A DNA stretch of 40,980 nucleotides from Rhodovulum kholense. Lineage in GTDB: Bacteria > Pseudomonadota > Alphaproteobacteria > Rhodobacterales > Rhodobacteraceae. Under the pieces are notes generated by a model. That model ran no database searches. It had not been told where the DNA came from and was given only the letters and a program-made list of their open reading frames with translations. The stretch lies in assembly GCF_003053725.1 (NCBI RefSeq), contig NZ_QAYC01000023.1, positions 1 to 40,980 on the forward strand. The letters are read 5' to 3'. Positions 16,910-26,297 of the stretch are shown in pieces (the stretch's first letter is position 1; every line of letters starts with the position of its first letter). Both the position numbers and the translations under genes were made by a program.

Positions 16910-17389
16910 TCAGACCGCGGAATAGCGCGCGTCGCGCAGGCGCAGCTGGCTGACGAAGCCGGTCTCGGGATCGACCCAGGACCCGCGGTCGAGCTGCCCG
17001 GTGACCTCGATGGTCTGGTTCGGCTGCACGAAGGTCTGGCTGCGGTCGAGATAGACCACGACGATGTTGTCGGGCCAGTCGGTATCAGTCGAACAGAACG
17101 GGCACAGCGCCATCGGGATCGCGGTCAGCACGAAGAAATTCGACTCCGCTTTCAGCGGCGGCGCCATGAAGCCCCGGATGCGCACCCTCTGGCCGGTCAG
17201 CGCGATCACCTTGTCGGAAAAGGTCAGGCCCAGCGGGCTGAAGGCGCTGTAAAGCTCGTCGAAGCCGATCAGCGGGGTTGCGGCGGCGGCCGGGCGGGGA
17301 GCGGTCAGAAACAGCAGACCGGGCAGGGCGGCGAGGCACAGCCTGCGGGTACGGTCGTGGGCCGGGGCGGGGGCGGCGGGGTCGGTCAT
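16910..17389 (-). CDS. exported CPFC-motif protein (DUF3299-like)
   Basis: A 159-aa exported protein: N-terminal signal with a twin-arginine-like start (DRTRRLCLAALPGLLFLT, cleavage near PRPAAAA), then a small beta-rich domain containing GQRVRIRGFMAPPL, MALCPFCSTD and VTGQLDRGSWVD. The CxxC and OB-like layout resembles DUF3299 proteins found beside ABC systems linked to metal uptake. The start at 17389 follows GGAAGA; an upstream ATG at 17440 lies in the terminator hairpin of the phosphatase gene and is unlikely. First gene of the three-gene unit with ATPase and permease. Confidence 0.72.
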   Translation of the reverse strand: MTDPAAPAPAHDRTRRLCLAALPGLLFLTAPRPAAAATPLIGFDELYSAFSPLGLTFSDKVIALTGQRVRIRGFMAPPLKAESNFFVLTAIPMALCPFCSTDTDWPDNIVVVYLDRSQTFVQPNQTIEVTGQLDRGSWVDPETGFVSQLRLRDARYSAV

Positions 17390-17418
17390 GGCGGTCTTCC
17401 GGGGCAGGGGAAAGGAAG

Positions 17419-17456
17419 GGGGCCTGCCCGGACGGCGCACCGCCCGGACAGGCCCC
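17419..17456 (-). terminator. strong hairpin after alkaline phosphatase
   Basis: On the minus strand a 17-pair stem (two G-U pairs) with a 4-base loop lies nine bases past the phosphatase stop codon. The arms are 17419-17435 and 17440-17456. It is followed by CCTTCCTTTCCCC, a pyrimidine tract with few U, so termination may be partial. It separates the phosphatase from the CPFC/ABC unit, whose start is 30 bases further. Confidence 0.8.
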
Positions 17457-17464
17457 GGTTCAGG

Positions 17465-19219
17465 TCACTTCTGGACGGTGCCCAGCGCGAAGGCGTCGGC
17501 CAGGACCTTGTAGACGTCCGACTGTTCCATGTAGCCCTTGAACTCTTCGGCGCCGGGGCCGGTGGCCTGCAGCACCACGTCATCGACCGCATGGACCGCG
17601 GTATCGGCCGATTTCGGCAGGTTGCCGATCCGAAGCACGGCGCCGGGCAGGTCCTTGTAGGCCTCGTTGGCGACGTATTCGTCGTTTTCGTTCTTCACCG
17701 AGGGTTCGAACGGGCCGTCCATCTTCGGCGCCCAGGTTTCGTAATAGTCGGGGAAGTTGCTCGAGAAGATCGCCAGCCGCCGCGACACGTCGATCTTGTC
17801 GGGATAGCCGTCGCCGTCGGCGTCGGTGTAGTTCGGGAAGCCGGCGTCGTCATAGGTGCCGACCTTCTCGCGCATCTCGTCGCCGGGCTTGTCGTCGTCG
17901 ATGGTGCCGATCACCGAAACGCCATGGGTATGATCGCCGGTGACGACGATCAGCGTGTCGGGATGGGTCTCGGCGAAGGCGCGCGCGGCGGCCACGGCCT
18001 GATCGAACTCGATGGTGTCGATGACGGCGCGGTCCCAGTCCATCGGGTGGGACATCTTGTCGATCGAGGCGCCCTCGACCATCAGGAAGAAGCCCTCGTC
18101 GTTCTTCGACAGCTGATCGAGCGCGGTCCGGGTCATCTCGACCAGGCCCGGCTGGTCGGGGAACTTGCCGACCGTGCCCTGATGCAGGAAGCTGCGGTCG
18201 AGCTTGGTGTCCATGTTGCCGGTGTGGAAGAGACCCAGCAGCTTGCCGCTGTTCGACCCCTGCGCCGCGTCAAGCTCGGCCGCGCTGGTCGCCAGCGTAT
18301 AGCCCGCCTCGCGGAACATCGCGACATAGTCCTTGTCGTCCTTCCGCTTCGAGCCGGGGATGTCGGACTTGAGGAAATAGGCCGAGCCGCCGCCCAGCAT
18401 CACCTCGGGCTGGATGTCGTAGAACATGCCCACGATATCGGCCTTGTCGCTGCGCTTGCGGGTGTGCGAGACGACGGCCGCAGGCGTCGCGTCTTCCAGT
18501 TCCGAGGTGGTGACGACGCCGATGGATTTTCCGGTGGTGCGGCGCAGGGCCTCGGCGATGGTTTCGACCCTGGGGTCGTCCTGGGTCGGCGCGGTGCGGT
18601 CGGCATAGACGCCCAGCGCGTTCACCCGCGACTTGTGGCCGGTCATGTAGGCCGACATCGTGTTGGCCGAGTCGGTCGCGATGGAATGGGTCGACGAGGT
18701 GCCGATGAAGGCCATGTGGTCGAGATCGTCCATCGCCAGACGGCCGTCCGCCTTGCCCTCGGTCATGCCCTTCGACATGATCCGCGCCGCGGTCCGGTGC
18801 GCGACCGACAGCCCGTCGCCGAGGAAGAAAATGATGTTCTTGGCCTTGGGCGTCTCGGGGGTGGTGTAGACCTCCCAGGTCACGGTCCTGGTCTCGTCGC
18901 CGGCCTTGACCTCGACGGTGTAGCTGCCCGGCTCGGCCAGGGCCAGATCGCGCAGGATCAGCGCCGAGCCCAGCACGGCGTCATCGGCGCCCTTTTCTTC
19001 GGCGACATACTCGGCGGCGGTGCCGAAGGTTTCGGCATAGGGCTTGCCGTTCACGGTCACGGAAATGTCGGCCTCGGGATGCACCGCGTCCAGCTCGACC
19101 TTGAAGTCGAAGGGCGAGGAGACGAGGATCGTCGCCCGGTCGAGCGGATAGACCGCCGTGGCCTGCGCCGCACCGGCGAGAATCGTGCTGGCGGCGAGCG
19201 CTGTAAGAAGAGTTCGCAT
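17465..19219 (-). CDS. alkaline phosphatase (PhoA superfamily), exported
   Basis: A 584-aa periplasmic phosphomonoesterase with a Sec signal peptide (LLTALAASTILAGAAQA). Metal and active-site motifs match the PhoA family: NIIFFLGDGLS, nucleophile Ser in ATDSANTMSAYMTG, MVEGASIDKMSHPMD (E, D, H ligands), VVTGDHTHG and HAVDDVVLQATGPG. An N-terminal extra domain of about 110 aa precedes the catalytic core. A loop DADGDGYPDK resembles an EF-hand/dockerin calcium site, an addition to the E. coli enzyme. The start at 19219 has AGAGG upstream. Phosphate control is likely, but I could not define a convincing Pho box. Confidence 0.93.
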   Translation of the reverse strand: MRTLLTALAASTILAGAAQATAVYPLDRATILVSSPFDFKVELDAVHPEADISVTVNGKPYAETFGTAAEYVAEEKGADDAVLGSALILRDLALAEPGSYTVEVKAGDETRTVTWEVYTTPETPKAKNIIFFLGDGLSVAHRTAARIMSKGMTEGKADGRLAMDDLDHMAFIGTSSTHSIATDSANTMSAYMTGHKSRVNALGVYADRTAPTQDDPRVETIAEALRRTTGKSIGVVTTSELEDATPAAVVSHTRKRSDKADIVGMFYDIQPEVMLGGGSAYFLKSDIPGSKRKDDKDYVAMFREAGYTLATSAAELDAAQGSNSGKLLGLFHTGNMDTKLDRSFLHQGTVGKFPDQPGLVEMTRTALDQLSKNDEGFFLMVEGASIDKMSHPMDWDRAVIDTIEFDQAVAAARAFAETHPDTLIVVTGDHTHGVSVIGTIDDDKPGDEMREKVGTYDDAGFPNYTDADGDGYPDKIDVSRRLAIFSSNFPDYYETWAPKMDGPFEPSVKNENDEYVANEAYKDLPGAVLRIGNLPKSADTAVHAVDDVVLQATGPGAEEFKGYMEQSDVYKVLADAFALGTVQK

Positions 19220-19381
19220 GGGTACCTCTGCTGTGGAAGGAAGAAGGGGGTGGTCCCTCGCGGTCCGGTTAACGATTGCATGTATCGGTCTTGTGACAAA
19301 CCGGCGGGTGCGCGCTGTCGCGGCCCCTTCGGGCCTCTTCGGGCAGAGGCGGCATCCCGCCACGATGACGCTACGGGTCGT

Positions 19382-19403
19382 GACCTTCCCCAAGGGGAAG
19401 GTC
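19382..19403. promoter_or_regulatory. 22-base dyad, possible operator
   Basis: GACCTTCCCC, AA, GGGGAAGGTC: 10 perfect inverted pairs. The half-site ACCTTCC/GGAAGGT is that of MerR-family (CueR-like) operators, but here the spacer is 6 bases and not 7, and no -35/-10 pair sits around it. It lies about 165 bases upstream of the phosphatase start. Protein-binding is plausible; the regulator is unknown. Confidence 0.4.
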
Positions 19404-19623
19404 CGGCCGCTTTTCGTCGGGCGGCCGGGCCGCTGTCAGCGCAGGTCCGGGCCGGGACGGCCACGGGACGCAGGACCGCAGGCGGGCGGGGGCATCGGCC
19501 GCACCTATGCACCCGGTCCCGCCGGAAGGGGGCGGGATCGGGTGCGGGCGGGTCCTGCGGGATTGGGGGGCGGGTCCGACCGGGGCGCGAGCGGCCCGGG
19601 AAGGGGACGGGTCGGCGGGACGG

Positions 19624-19645
19624 GTCGGCGGCGCGGGCCGCCGAC
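19624..19645 (-). terminator. possible terminator hairpin after SRPBCC gene
   Basis: GTCGGCGGC, loop GCGG, GCCGCCGAC: a 9-bp stem 11 bases past the stop at 19657. There is no U tract behind it, so it may act only weakly or protect the transcript end. Confidence 0.5.
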
Positions 19646-19656
19646 CGCAAGGGCGA

Positions 19657-20094
19657 TCAGGAAAGGTGGCGTTTCAGCGCGGCCCAGCCTGCGGCGAAGA
19701 CGCCTTCGGCAATCACCGGGCCGTATTTGCCCCGGTCCTCCGGCGCCTCGTCGAACTCCGCTTCCCAAAGGGCGAAGGTCTCGCCGGTCTCGGAAACCGG
19801 GAACAGCGCGATCCGGGCGATGTAATTCTCGACCGGGAAGGCGGGCTTGACGAAGCTGTAGCTGAGCGTGAAGGCGCTGTCGTCGAGCGACAGCAGCTTT
19901 TCGCGCACATGCCCGCCGCCGCCCGCCAGATGGAAGGACCGCACCGCGCCGACCGCATCGGCGCTGCGGCCGTCCTCGATCTCGCTGCGCTCGATCGCCG
20001 GGTGCCAGCTGGGCAGCCCGTTGAAGTCGCGCAGGATTTCCCAGACCTTCTCGATCGGCGCGGGGATTACCGCGCTGGCATAGGCCCTGGCCAT
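19657..20094 (-). CDS. SRPBCC-family protein (polyketide-cyclase/START-like)
   Basis: A 145-aa ligand-binding helix-grip protein: MARAYASAVIPAPIEKVWEI opens with the typical VPAPIEKVW strand-helix, followed by RDFNGLPSWHPAIERSEI and the long C-terminal helix (EGVFAAGWAALKRHLS). No catalytic residues can be named. GGGAGGATCTT directly precedes the ATG at 20094; the longer frame to 20271 is overlap with the upstream gene. Third gene of the Tm-1-like operon, 14 bases after the TIM-barrel gene, so it probably binds a substrate or product of that pathway. Confidence 0.88.
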   Translation of the reverse strand: MARAYASAVIPAPIEKVWEILRDFNGLPSWHPAIERSEIEDGRSADAVGAVRSFHLAGGGGHVREKLLSLDDSAFTLSYSFVKPAFPVENYIARIALFPVSETGETFALWEAEFDEAPEDRGKYGPVIAEGVFAAGWAALKRHLS

Positions 20095-20108
20095 AAGATC
20101 CTCCCTTG

Positions 20109-20942
20109 TCAGCCCCGGGTGATGGTCTTGAACTTCCGCGTCTGGTCGATCAGCGCGGTTTCGGTCGGCAGCCGCTCCATGCTGGAGGCGCCGTAGAAGC
20201 CGTGACAGTCGGGCGCGTTCGACAGCACATAGGTCGCGTCCTCGGGCATCGAGATCGGCCCGCCATGACATAGCACGATCACGTCCTTGCGCACGCTCAG
20301 CGCGGCCTCGGCGATGGACTGGACCTTGAGCGCGCTGTCCTCCAGCGAGATCGCGGTATCGGCCCCGATGGCGCCGCCCGTGGTCAGGCCCATATGCGCC
20401 ACCACGATATCGGCGCCCGCCTCGGCCATCGCCCTGGCCTGATCGGTGTCGAAGACATAGGGCGTGGTCAGCATGTCCTTCGCGCGCGCCAGCGCCACCA
20501 GATCGACCTCGAGCCCGTAGCCCATGCCGGTTTCTTCCAGGTTCTGGCGGAAGGTGCCGTCGATCAGCCCCACGGTCGGGAAGTTCTGGATGCCCGAAAA
20601 GCCGATGGCCTTCAGCTGGTCGAGGAACGGGTCGAAGTTGCAGAACGGGTCGGTGCCGTTCACGCCCGCCAGAACCGGGGTGTTTTTCGTCACCGGCAGC
20701 ACCTCGCGGGCCATCTCGACGACGATCTCATTGGCATTGCCATAGGCCAGAAGTCCGGCCAGCGAGCCCCGGCCCGCCATCCGGTAGCGGCCCGAATTGT
20801 AGATCACGATCAGGTCGATGCCGCCCGCTTCCTCGCATTTGGCGGAAAGGCCGGTGCCCGCGCCGCCGCCGATGATCGGGCGGCCCTCGGCGATCATGCC
20901 GCGGAATTTCTCCAGCAGATCCTTGCGTTCGAACCGGGCCAT
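20109..20942 (-). CDS. phosphoenolpyruvate-hydrolase-like TIM barrel (Tm-1 C-terminal half)
   Basis: A 277-aa TIM-barrel protein of PF09370/COG5564. Motifs: [87 protein letters not shown] and [13 protein letters not shown]. These loops suggest a real enzyme acting on a phosphorylated or acidic substrate, but none is established. The stop of the Tm-1-like gene and this start overlap (TGATG at 20940-20944), so the two are translated together. In plants such as tomato the two domains are fused in the antiviral protein Tm-1. Confidence 0.9.
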   Translation of the reverse strand: MARFERKDLLEKFRGMIAEGRPIIGGGAGTGLSAKCEEAGGIDLIVIYNSGRYRMAGRGSLAGLLAYGNANEIVVEMAREVLPVTKNTPVLAGVNGTDPFCNFDPFLDQLKAIGFSGIQNFPTVGLIDGTFRQNLEETGMGYGLEVDLVALARAKDMLTTPYVFDTDQARAMAEAGADIVVAHMGLTTGGAIGADTAISLEDSALKVQSIAEAALSVRKDVIVLCHGGPISMPEDATYVLSNAPDCHGFYGASSMERLPTETALIDQTRKFKTITRG

Positions 20943-22138
20943 CAGGCGATCTCCTTCCAGTGGGTGTAAAGCGCGTCCGAGAACGCCTCGTCATTGATGT
21001 TGTGGGGCAGGCGGATCAGGCGGCGGTCGGGCGTCTGCTCGACCGTGGCCTCAAGGGCCGCGAACAGCGCGCTGCGGGCGTCGATCAGCTCGAAGGGCAT
21101 GCCCGGCGCGTCCAGCATCGACACCCCGCCCTCGGGCAGCAGGAAGCGCACCGGCCCCGTGCAGGCATTCAGCCGGGTGCCGATCCATTCGCCCATCTGG
21201 CGGCATTCGTCGGGCGTGGTCCGCATCAGGGTGATCTGCGGATTGTGCTGATAGAACTGCCGGTGGGCATAGCGGTCGGGGACCGAGGATCGGGGGCCGA
21301 AATTGACCATGTCAAGCGCGCCGCAGGACCCGACATAGGGAATGCCGGTGCGGGCGATGGCGCCCAGCCGGTCCTCGGTCGCGGCGAGGATGCCGCCGAA
21401 CAGCAGATCGCAGATCTCGGTGGTCGTGGTGTCGATCACCGACGAGATCATGCCGGAATCGACCAGCTTCTCCATCGCCTGCCCGCCGGTTCCCGTGGCG
21501 TGGAAGACGATCGGATCGGCATGGGCCTCGAGCCGGGCGGCCAGACGGGTGACGCAGGGCGTGGTGACGCCGAACATCGTCAGCCCGACGGCGGGGCGGT
21601 CGTCGCCGGTCGCCTCGGGCGCGGCCTTCGCCATGCCCGCGATGGCGCGGGCGGCATTGCCGAGGATCACCCTAGAGATCCGGTTCAGCCCGGCGACGTC
21701 GGTCACCGAGTGCATCATGGTGATGTCCGAGGGGCCGACATAGGGCGCCACATTGCCCGAGGCCAGCGTCGAGACGATCAGCTTCGGCACGCCCACGGGC
21801 AGGGCGCGCATGCCGGGCGCCACCAGCGCCGTGCCGCCCGATCCGCCCAGCGAGATCATCGCGCCGATATCGGCGCGGGTCGCGACGAAGGCCTCGAAGG
21901 CCCGGGCCATTCCGGCGACGGCGGTGCCGCGATCCCCGGTCATGACCGCGCCCGTCCCCTCGGGATGGCAGGCGGCCACCTCGGCCGGGGTCACATCGGC
22001 GCCGCTGCGGTGCCCGGGCGAGGTCGAGAGGTCGACCTGGACCACCTCCAGACCCTCATCGGCCAGCAGCCCGGCGACATGCACAAGCTCGCGGCCCTTG
22101 GTATCGAAAGTCCCGACGACGAACACTTTTTTCGTCAC
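20942..22138 (-). CDS. Tm-1-like ATP-binding domain protein (UPF0261)
   Basis: A 398-aa protein of UPF0261/COG5441. It begins [20 protein letters not shown], with [70 protein letters not shown] and [16 protein letters not shown]; these glycine loops form a nucleotide site in solved relatives. The start is a GTG at 22138 with GGGGAG six bases upstream; the ATG at 22186 lacks a ribosome site. First gene of the operon with the TIM barrel and the SRPBCC protein. Reaction unknown. Confidence 0.9.
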   Translation of the reverse strand: MTKKVFVVGTFDTKGRELVHVAGLLADEGLEVVQVDLSTSPGHRSGADVTPAEVAACHPEGTGAVMTGDRGTAVAGMARAFEAFVATRADIGAMISLGGSGGTALVAPGMRALPVGVPKLIVSTLASGNVAPYVGPSDITMMHSVTDVAGLNRISRVILGNAARAIAGMAKAAPEATGDDRPAVGLTMFGVTTPCVTRLAARLEAHADPIVFHATGTGGQAMEKLVDSGMISSVIDTTTTEICDLLFGGILAATEDRLGAIARTGIPYVGSCGALDMVNFGPRSSVPDRYAHRQFYQHNPQITLMRTTPDECRQMGEWIGTRLNACTGPVRFLLPEGGVSMLDAPGMPFELIDARSALFAALEATVEQTPDRRLIRLPHNINDEAFSDALYTHWKEIA

Positions 22139-22327
22139 CTCGTTCTCCCCTTCATGCCGGGAGGCCGTCCCACCTCCGGGCTTCATCCGTTTGGAATGCC
22201 AAATGGTTAACACAGCCCACCGGACGTTCCAAGCAAAGCCGGTCGCGCCGGGGCCGCGCAGCGGGCGCCGGTCGAAAATGTCGCGCGAGGTGCAATTCGG
22301 GAGGGGGCCGAGAGGGCATGAGGGGGC

Positions 22328-22345
22328 GGGCGCCCGGGGGCGCCC
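22328..22345 (-). terminator. G/C hairpin after dppF
   Basis: GGGCGCCC, GG, GGGCGCCC: a self-complementary pair of 8-base arms beginning 30 bases past the dppF stop (22376). No U tract follows, so it is a possible weak terminator, attenuator or transcript end between the dpp operon and the Tm-1-like operon. Confidence 0.5.
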
Positions 22346-22375
22346 ACCTTCGAACCGCATCGCTGTCTTGTCGGG

Positions 22376-23335
22376 TCAGAGGCCTTCGGGGAAGAAGCAG
22401 GCCGCGGCATGGGGCGCGCCGGTCAGCTCGGGCCGGGCCTCGCGGCACCGGTCCTGCGCCTTCCAGCAGCGCGGCGCGAACGGGCAGCCCGCCGGGATCG
22501 CCAGCGGCGAGGGCAGCTCGCCCTGTAGCTTGATCCGTTGCCGCGCCGGGTCGGGCTCGGTCGAGGGCGTCGCCGACAGAAGCGCCTTGGTATAGGGGTG
22601 GCGCGGAGCGGCGAAGACATCTTCCTTGGTGCCGAACTCGACCGGGCGGCCGAGATACATCACCATCACCTCGTCGGCCACGTGGCGGACCACCGACAGG
22701 TCGTGCGAGATGAAGAGATAGGCCAGATCCATGCGTTCCTGCAGATCGAGCAGCAGGTTCAGCACCTGGCTCTGGATCGACAGATCCAGCGCCGAGACGG
22801 GTTCGTCCAGCACCAGCAGCTTGGGTTCCAGCATCAGCGCGCGGGCGACCGCGATCCGCTGTCGCTGCCCGCCCGAGAACATGTGCGGGAAGCGGTCGTA
22901 ATGCTCGGGGCGCAGCCCGACCAGCCGCATCATCTCGCGGGCCTTGTCCGAGCGCTCCTGCGCGCTCATTTCGGGGCGATTGATCTTCAGCGGTTCCTCG
23001 AGGATCGTGCCGATCCGGTGGCGCAGGTTCAGCGAGCCATAGGGGTCCTGGAACACGATCTGCACGGTCGAGCGCAGACGGCGCCAGTTGTCGGGCGTGG
23101 CGGCCAAGCCGTCGAGCGTCAGCGCACCGCCGGTGGGTTCCTCGATCAGCGTCACCAGACGCGCCAACGTGGACTTGCCGCAACCGGATTCGCCCACGAC
23201 CGCCAGCGTCTTGCCGGCCGCGATCGAGAATGTGGCCTCGGACAGGGCCTTGACGGTGGCCGGTTTCGAGAACAGCCCGCCGCCGACCTCGTAATGGCGG
23301 GCGAGGTGATCGGCGACGACGACAGGAGCGGTCAT
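22376..23335 (-). CDS. dppF: oligopeptide/dipeptide ABC ATPase, DppF type
   Basis: A 319-aa ATPase of the peptide/nickel ABC family. Walker [16 protein letters not shown]-loop [13 protein letters not shown], signature [15 protein letters not shown], Walker [13 protein letters not shown], switch [12 protein letters not shown], then the peptide-type C-terminal domain with Cys residues ([25 protein letters not shown]) that bind an Fe-S cluster in relatives. It overlaps dppD by 4 bases (ATGA at 23332-23335). Last gene of the operon. Confidence 0.92.
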   Translation of the reverse strand: MTAPVVVADHLARHYEVGGGLFSKPATVKALSEATFSIAAGKTLAVVGESGCGKSTLARLVTLIEEPTGGALTLDGLAATPDNWRRLRSTVQIVFQDPYGSLNLRHRIGTILEEPLKINRPEMSAQERSDKAREMMRLVGLRPEHYDRFPHMFSGGQRQRIAVARALMLEPKLLVLDEPVSALDLSIQSQVLNLLLDLQERMDLAYLFISHDLSVVRHVADEVMVMYLGRPVEFGTKEDVFAAPRHPYTKALLSATPSTEPDPARQRIKLQGELPSPLAIPAGCPFAPRCWKAQDRCREARPELTGAPHAAACFFPEGL

Positions 23336-24312
23336 CGGGCAGCCTCCGTGGCGGCGGTGTCGAGCGGATAGTGACAGCGGGCGATGCCCAGCGCGGGCGG
23401 CTGCACCGGCGGGGCACGGTGGCGGCAGATGTCGTCGGCGAAGCGGCAGCGCGGCGAGAAGAGACAGCCCTCGGGCCGGTCGAACTGCCCCGGCACGACG
23501 CCCGGGATGGTCGGCAGACGCCGCTCGGTCGCGCGTTCGGGCAGGGCGGCCAGAAGGGCCGCGGTATAGGGGTGGTGCGGGGTCTCGAAAAGCGCCCGGA
23601 CGGGCTGTTCCTCGACCTTCTGGCCGGCATATTGCACCTGCACCCGCTGGGCGGTCTCGGCGACGACGCCCATGTCATGGGTGATCAGGATCAGCGCCAT
23701 GCCGGTGCTTTTCTGAAGATCCTGCAGCAGGTCGAGGATCTGCGCCTGGATCGTGACGTCCAGCGCGGTGGTGGGTTCGTCCGCGATCAGCAGGCGCGGC
23801 TGGCAGGCCAGCGCCATGGCGATCATCACCCGCTGGCTCATGCCGCCCGACAACTGGTGCGGAAAGGCGTTCAGCCGCCGCGCGGGATCGGGGATGCCGA
23901 CCATCTCCATCAGCTCGATGGCGCGGGCATGGCGCGCGCGGCGGTCAAGCTTGAGGTGCTGGCGCAGCGTCTCCTTGATCTGGAACCCGGCGGTGAAGCA
24001 CGGGTTCAGCGAGGTCATCGGCTCCTGGAAGATCATCGAGATGTCGCGGCCGATGACCTGGCGGCGCTGGCGGGCGGTGAGGCTGCGCAGGTCGGTGCCG
24101 TCGAAGCTCATCTCGTCGGCGGTGATCCGGGCGGTCCAGGGCAGAAGCCCCATCAGCGCCATCATCGAGACCGACTTGCCGGACCCGCTTTCGCCGACGA
24201 TGGCCAGGATCTCGCCCTTGTCGACGGTCACATCGACCCCGTCGACGGCTCGGAAGGGGCCGCCCGCGGTCGAGAACTCCACGGAAAGGTTGCGGATGGA
24301 CAGGAGCGCCAT
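23332..24312 (-). CDS. dppD: dipeptide ABC ATPase, DppD type
   Basis: A 326-aa ATPase pairing with DppF. Walker [20 protein letters not shown]-loop [13 protein letters not shown], signature [15 protein letters not shown], Walker [13 protein letters not shown] and switch [14 protein letters not shown]. The C-terminal region has the family's Cys set ([17 protein letters not shown]). The start at 24312 lies 4 bases after the dppC stop. Confidence 0.93.
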   Translation of the reverse strand: MALLSIRNLSVEFSTAGGPFRAVDGVDVTVDKGEILAIVGESGSGKSVSMMALMGLLPWTARITADEMSFDGTDLRSLTARQRRQVIGRDISMIFQEPMTSLNPCFTAGFQIKETLRQHLKLDRRARHARAIELMEMVGIPDPARRLNAFPHQLSGGMSQRVMIAMALACQPRLLIADEPTTALDVTIQAQILDLLQDLQKSTGMALILITHDMGVVAETAQRVQVQYAGQKVEEQPVRALFETPHHPYTAALLAALPERATERRLPTIPGVVPGQFDRPEGCLFSPRCRFADDICRHRAPPVQPPALGIARCHYPLDTAATEAAR

Positions 24313-24316
24313 GGGA

Positions 24317-25222
24317 TCAGCTCCGCTTCAGTTTGGGGTCGAGCGCGTCGCGCAGCCCGTCGCCCATCAGGTTGATCGACAGCACCGTGATCAGGATCGC
24401 GAGGCCGGGGAAGGTCACGACCCACCAGGCGCGCAGGATGAATTCGCGGGCCTCGGCCAGCATCGTGCCCCATTCGGGCGTCGGCGGCTGCGCGCCCATG
24501 CCCAGAAAGCCCAGGGCCGCCACGTCGAGGATCGCGTTCGAGAAGCTCAGCGCCATCTGGACGATGATCGGTGCAAGGCAATTGGGCAGCACGGTGATGA
24601 ACATCAGCCGCCCCAGCCCGGCGCCCGCGACCTTGGCCGAGGTGACATAGTCGCGGGTCCGCTCGCTCATCACCGCGGCGCGGGTCAGGCGCACATAGTG
24701 GGGTTGCAGCACGACGGCGATGGCGATCATCGCGTTCAGAAGCGTGGGGCCGAGGATCGCCACCAGCACCAGCGCCAGCAGCAGCGAGGGGAAGGACAGG
24801 ATGATGTCCATCAGCCGCATGATGACGGTGTCGAGCCATTTCGGCGCGAAGCCCGCGACCAGCCCGATCAGGATGCCGGTCGAGGCGGCCAGCACCACGA
24901 CGACGAGGCCCACGAAGAAGGAATAGCGCGCCCCGTAAAGCAGCCGCGAGAGGATGTCGCGGCCCAGCGGGTCGGTGCCCAGCGGAAAGCGCCAGCTGCC
25001 CTCGGCGGTCCAGAACGGCGGCAGCAGCGTGTGGTCGCGGAACTGCTGGGTCGGGTCGTGCGGCGCAATGACATTGGCGCCGATGGCCAGCAGCACGAAG
25101 AAGGCGAAGACGTAAAGCCCGATGACGGCGCCGCGGTTCTCGCGGAAATAGCGCCAGAACTCCTGCAGGCGGCCGGGGCGTTCGGGGGCGGGGCGGGTCG
25201 CGTCTGCGGTCGCGTCGGCCAT
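24317..25222 (-). CDS. dppC: dipeptide ABC permease, DppC type
   Basis: A 301-aa inner-membrane permease with an N-terminal helix ([20 protein letters not shown]), the OppC_N segment ([20 protein letters not shown]) and a five-helix core with the EAA-type loop ([20 protein letters not shown]). I chose the ATG at 25222 ([11 protein letters not shown]), which directly follows the dppB stop (one base gap); an upstream frame to 25258 runs into dppB. Confidence 0.93.
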   Translation of the reverse strand: MADATADATRPAPERPGRLQEFWRYFRENRGAVIGLYVFAFFVLLAIGANVIAPHDPTQQFRDHTLLPPFWTAEGSWRFPLGTDPLGRDILSRLLYGARYSFFVGLVVVVLAASTGILIGLVAGFAPKWLDTVIMRLMDIILSFPSLLLALVLVAILGPTLLNAMIAIAVVLQPHYVRLTRAAVMSERTRDYVTSAKVAGAGLGRLMFITVLPNCLAPIIVQMALSFSNAILDVAALGFLGMGAQPPTPEWGTMLAEAREFILRAWWVVTFPGLAILITVLSINLMGDGLRDALDPKLKRS

Positions 25223-25223
25223 G

Positions 25224-26231
25224 TCAGCGTTTCCGGATCTTGGGGTTGATGACGCCATACAGCAGGTCGACGATCAGGTTCACGATCATCACCATGCCCG
25301 CGATCAGCAGCAGGCCGCCCTGCACGACGGGGTAGTCGCGCCGGTAGATGCTGTCGACCATCCACTTGCCGATGCCGGGCCAGGAAAAGATCGTCTCGGT
25401 CAGGATCGCGCCCGCCAGCAGCACGCCGACCGACAGCCCGATCACCGTCACCACCGGGATCAGCGCGTTGCGCAGCGCATGCAGGCCACTGACCCGGATC
25501 GGAGCCAGACCCTTGGCGCGGGCGGTGCGGATATAGTCCTCGCCCAGCACCTCCAGCATGGCCGACCGGGTCTGCCGCGCGATCACCGCCAGCGGGATCG
25601 TGGCCAGCACGATCGAGGGCAGAATGAGGTGCTCGACCGCCGAGGCGAAGGCGCCCTTCTGGCCCGACAGAAGCGAGTCGATCAGCATGAAGCCGGTCGC
25701 GTCGGGGAAGTAGTACAGAAGGTCGATCCGGCCCGAGACCGGGGTCCAGCCCAGGTTGCCCGAGAAGACGATGATCAAGAGCAGCGCCCACCAGAAGATC
25801 GGCATCGAATAGCCCACAAGCGCCGTCGACATCAGCGCCCGGTCGAAGAACTTGCCCCGGTTCACCGCGGCAATGACGCCCGCGGGGATGCCGAGGCAGA
25901 TGGCGATGACGATGGCGCAGAGCGACAGCTCGACGGTTGCGGGGAAGAGGGCGAAGAACTCGTCCCAGACCGGCTTCTTGGTGACGTAGCTCATGCCGAG
26001 ATTGCCGTGCAGGATACCGGTCAGGTAGTCCCAGAACTGGACGATCAGCGGCTGGTCGAAGCCGAACTGTTCGCGCAGCTCCTGATAGCGGGCCTCGGAC
26101 AGGCCGCGTTCGCCGGCCATGACGATGATCGGATCGCCGGGCAGCACCCGGATGAAGGCGAACGAGATCAGCGTCACGCCGATGAAGGTCGGCACGAAGG
26201 TCAGCAGTCTTGTTAGGAAAAATCTGAACAT
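25224..26231 (-). CDS. dppB: dipeptide ABC permease, DppB type
   Basis: A 335-aa permease with six helices. It starts [20 protein letters not shown], followed by RVLPGDPI and the family's EAA loop ([20 protein letters not shown]), [17 protein letters not shown] and a final [15 protein letters not shown]. It lies 102 bases after dppA, separated by a G/C hairpin at 26298-26320, so permease levels are probably lower than those of the binding protein. Confidence 0.94.
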   Translation of the reverse strand: MFRFFLTRLLTFVPTFIGVTLISFAFIRVLPGDPIIVMAGERGLSEARYQELREQFGFDQPLIVQFWDYLTGILHGNLGMSYVTKKPVWDEFFALFPATVELSLCAIVIAICLGIPAGVIAAVNRGKFFDRALMSTALVGYSMPIFWWALLLIIVFSGNLGWTPVSGRIDLLYYFPDATGFMLIDSLLSGQKGAFASAVEHLILPSIVLATIPLAVIARQTRSAMLEVLGEDYIRTARAKGLAPIRVSGLHALRNALIPVVTVIGLSVGVLLAGAILTETIFSWPGIGKWMVDSIYRRDYPVVQGGLLLIAGMVMIVNLIVDLLYGVINPKIRKR

Positions 26232-26297
26232 TTTCTTGCGGCCGTGTCCGTGGACTGGGGGCGTACTGGTGTCATGGCCGCGCCCAATGCCCCTAAC

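Larger units (their letters stand above)
19220..19656. other. upstream region of the phosphatase gene, no gene seen
   Basis: 437 bases between two minus-strand genes. The part near the phosphatase (19260-19310) is A/T-richer and should hold its promoter (GGTTAACGATTGCATG). A perfect dyad lies at 19382-19403. The rest, to 19656, is extremely G/C-rich with a hairpin at 19624-19645 just past the SRPBCC stop. Frames here are Arg/Pro/Gly noise. Confidence 0.55.

Noticed and set aside
19382-19403. CueR copper operator
   Set aside because: Half-sites fit, but the spacer is 6 bases rather than 7, no promoter elements flank it and no copper gene is adjacent, so it was listed only as a dyad.
16217-19825. 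1202-codon plus-strand open frame
   Set aside because: It lies opposite the ABC ATPase, CPFC and alkaline-phosphatase genes and has no recognisable domain or ribosome site.
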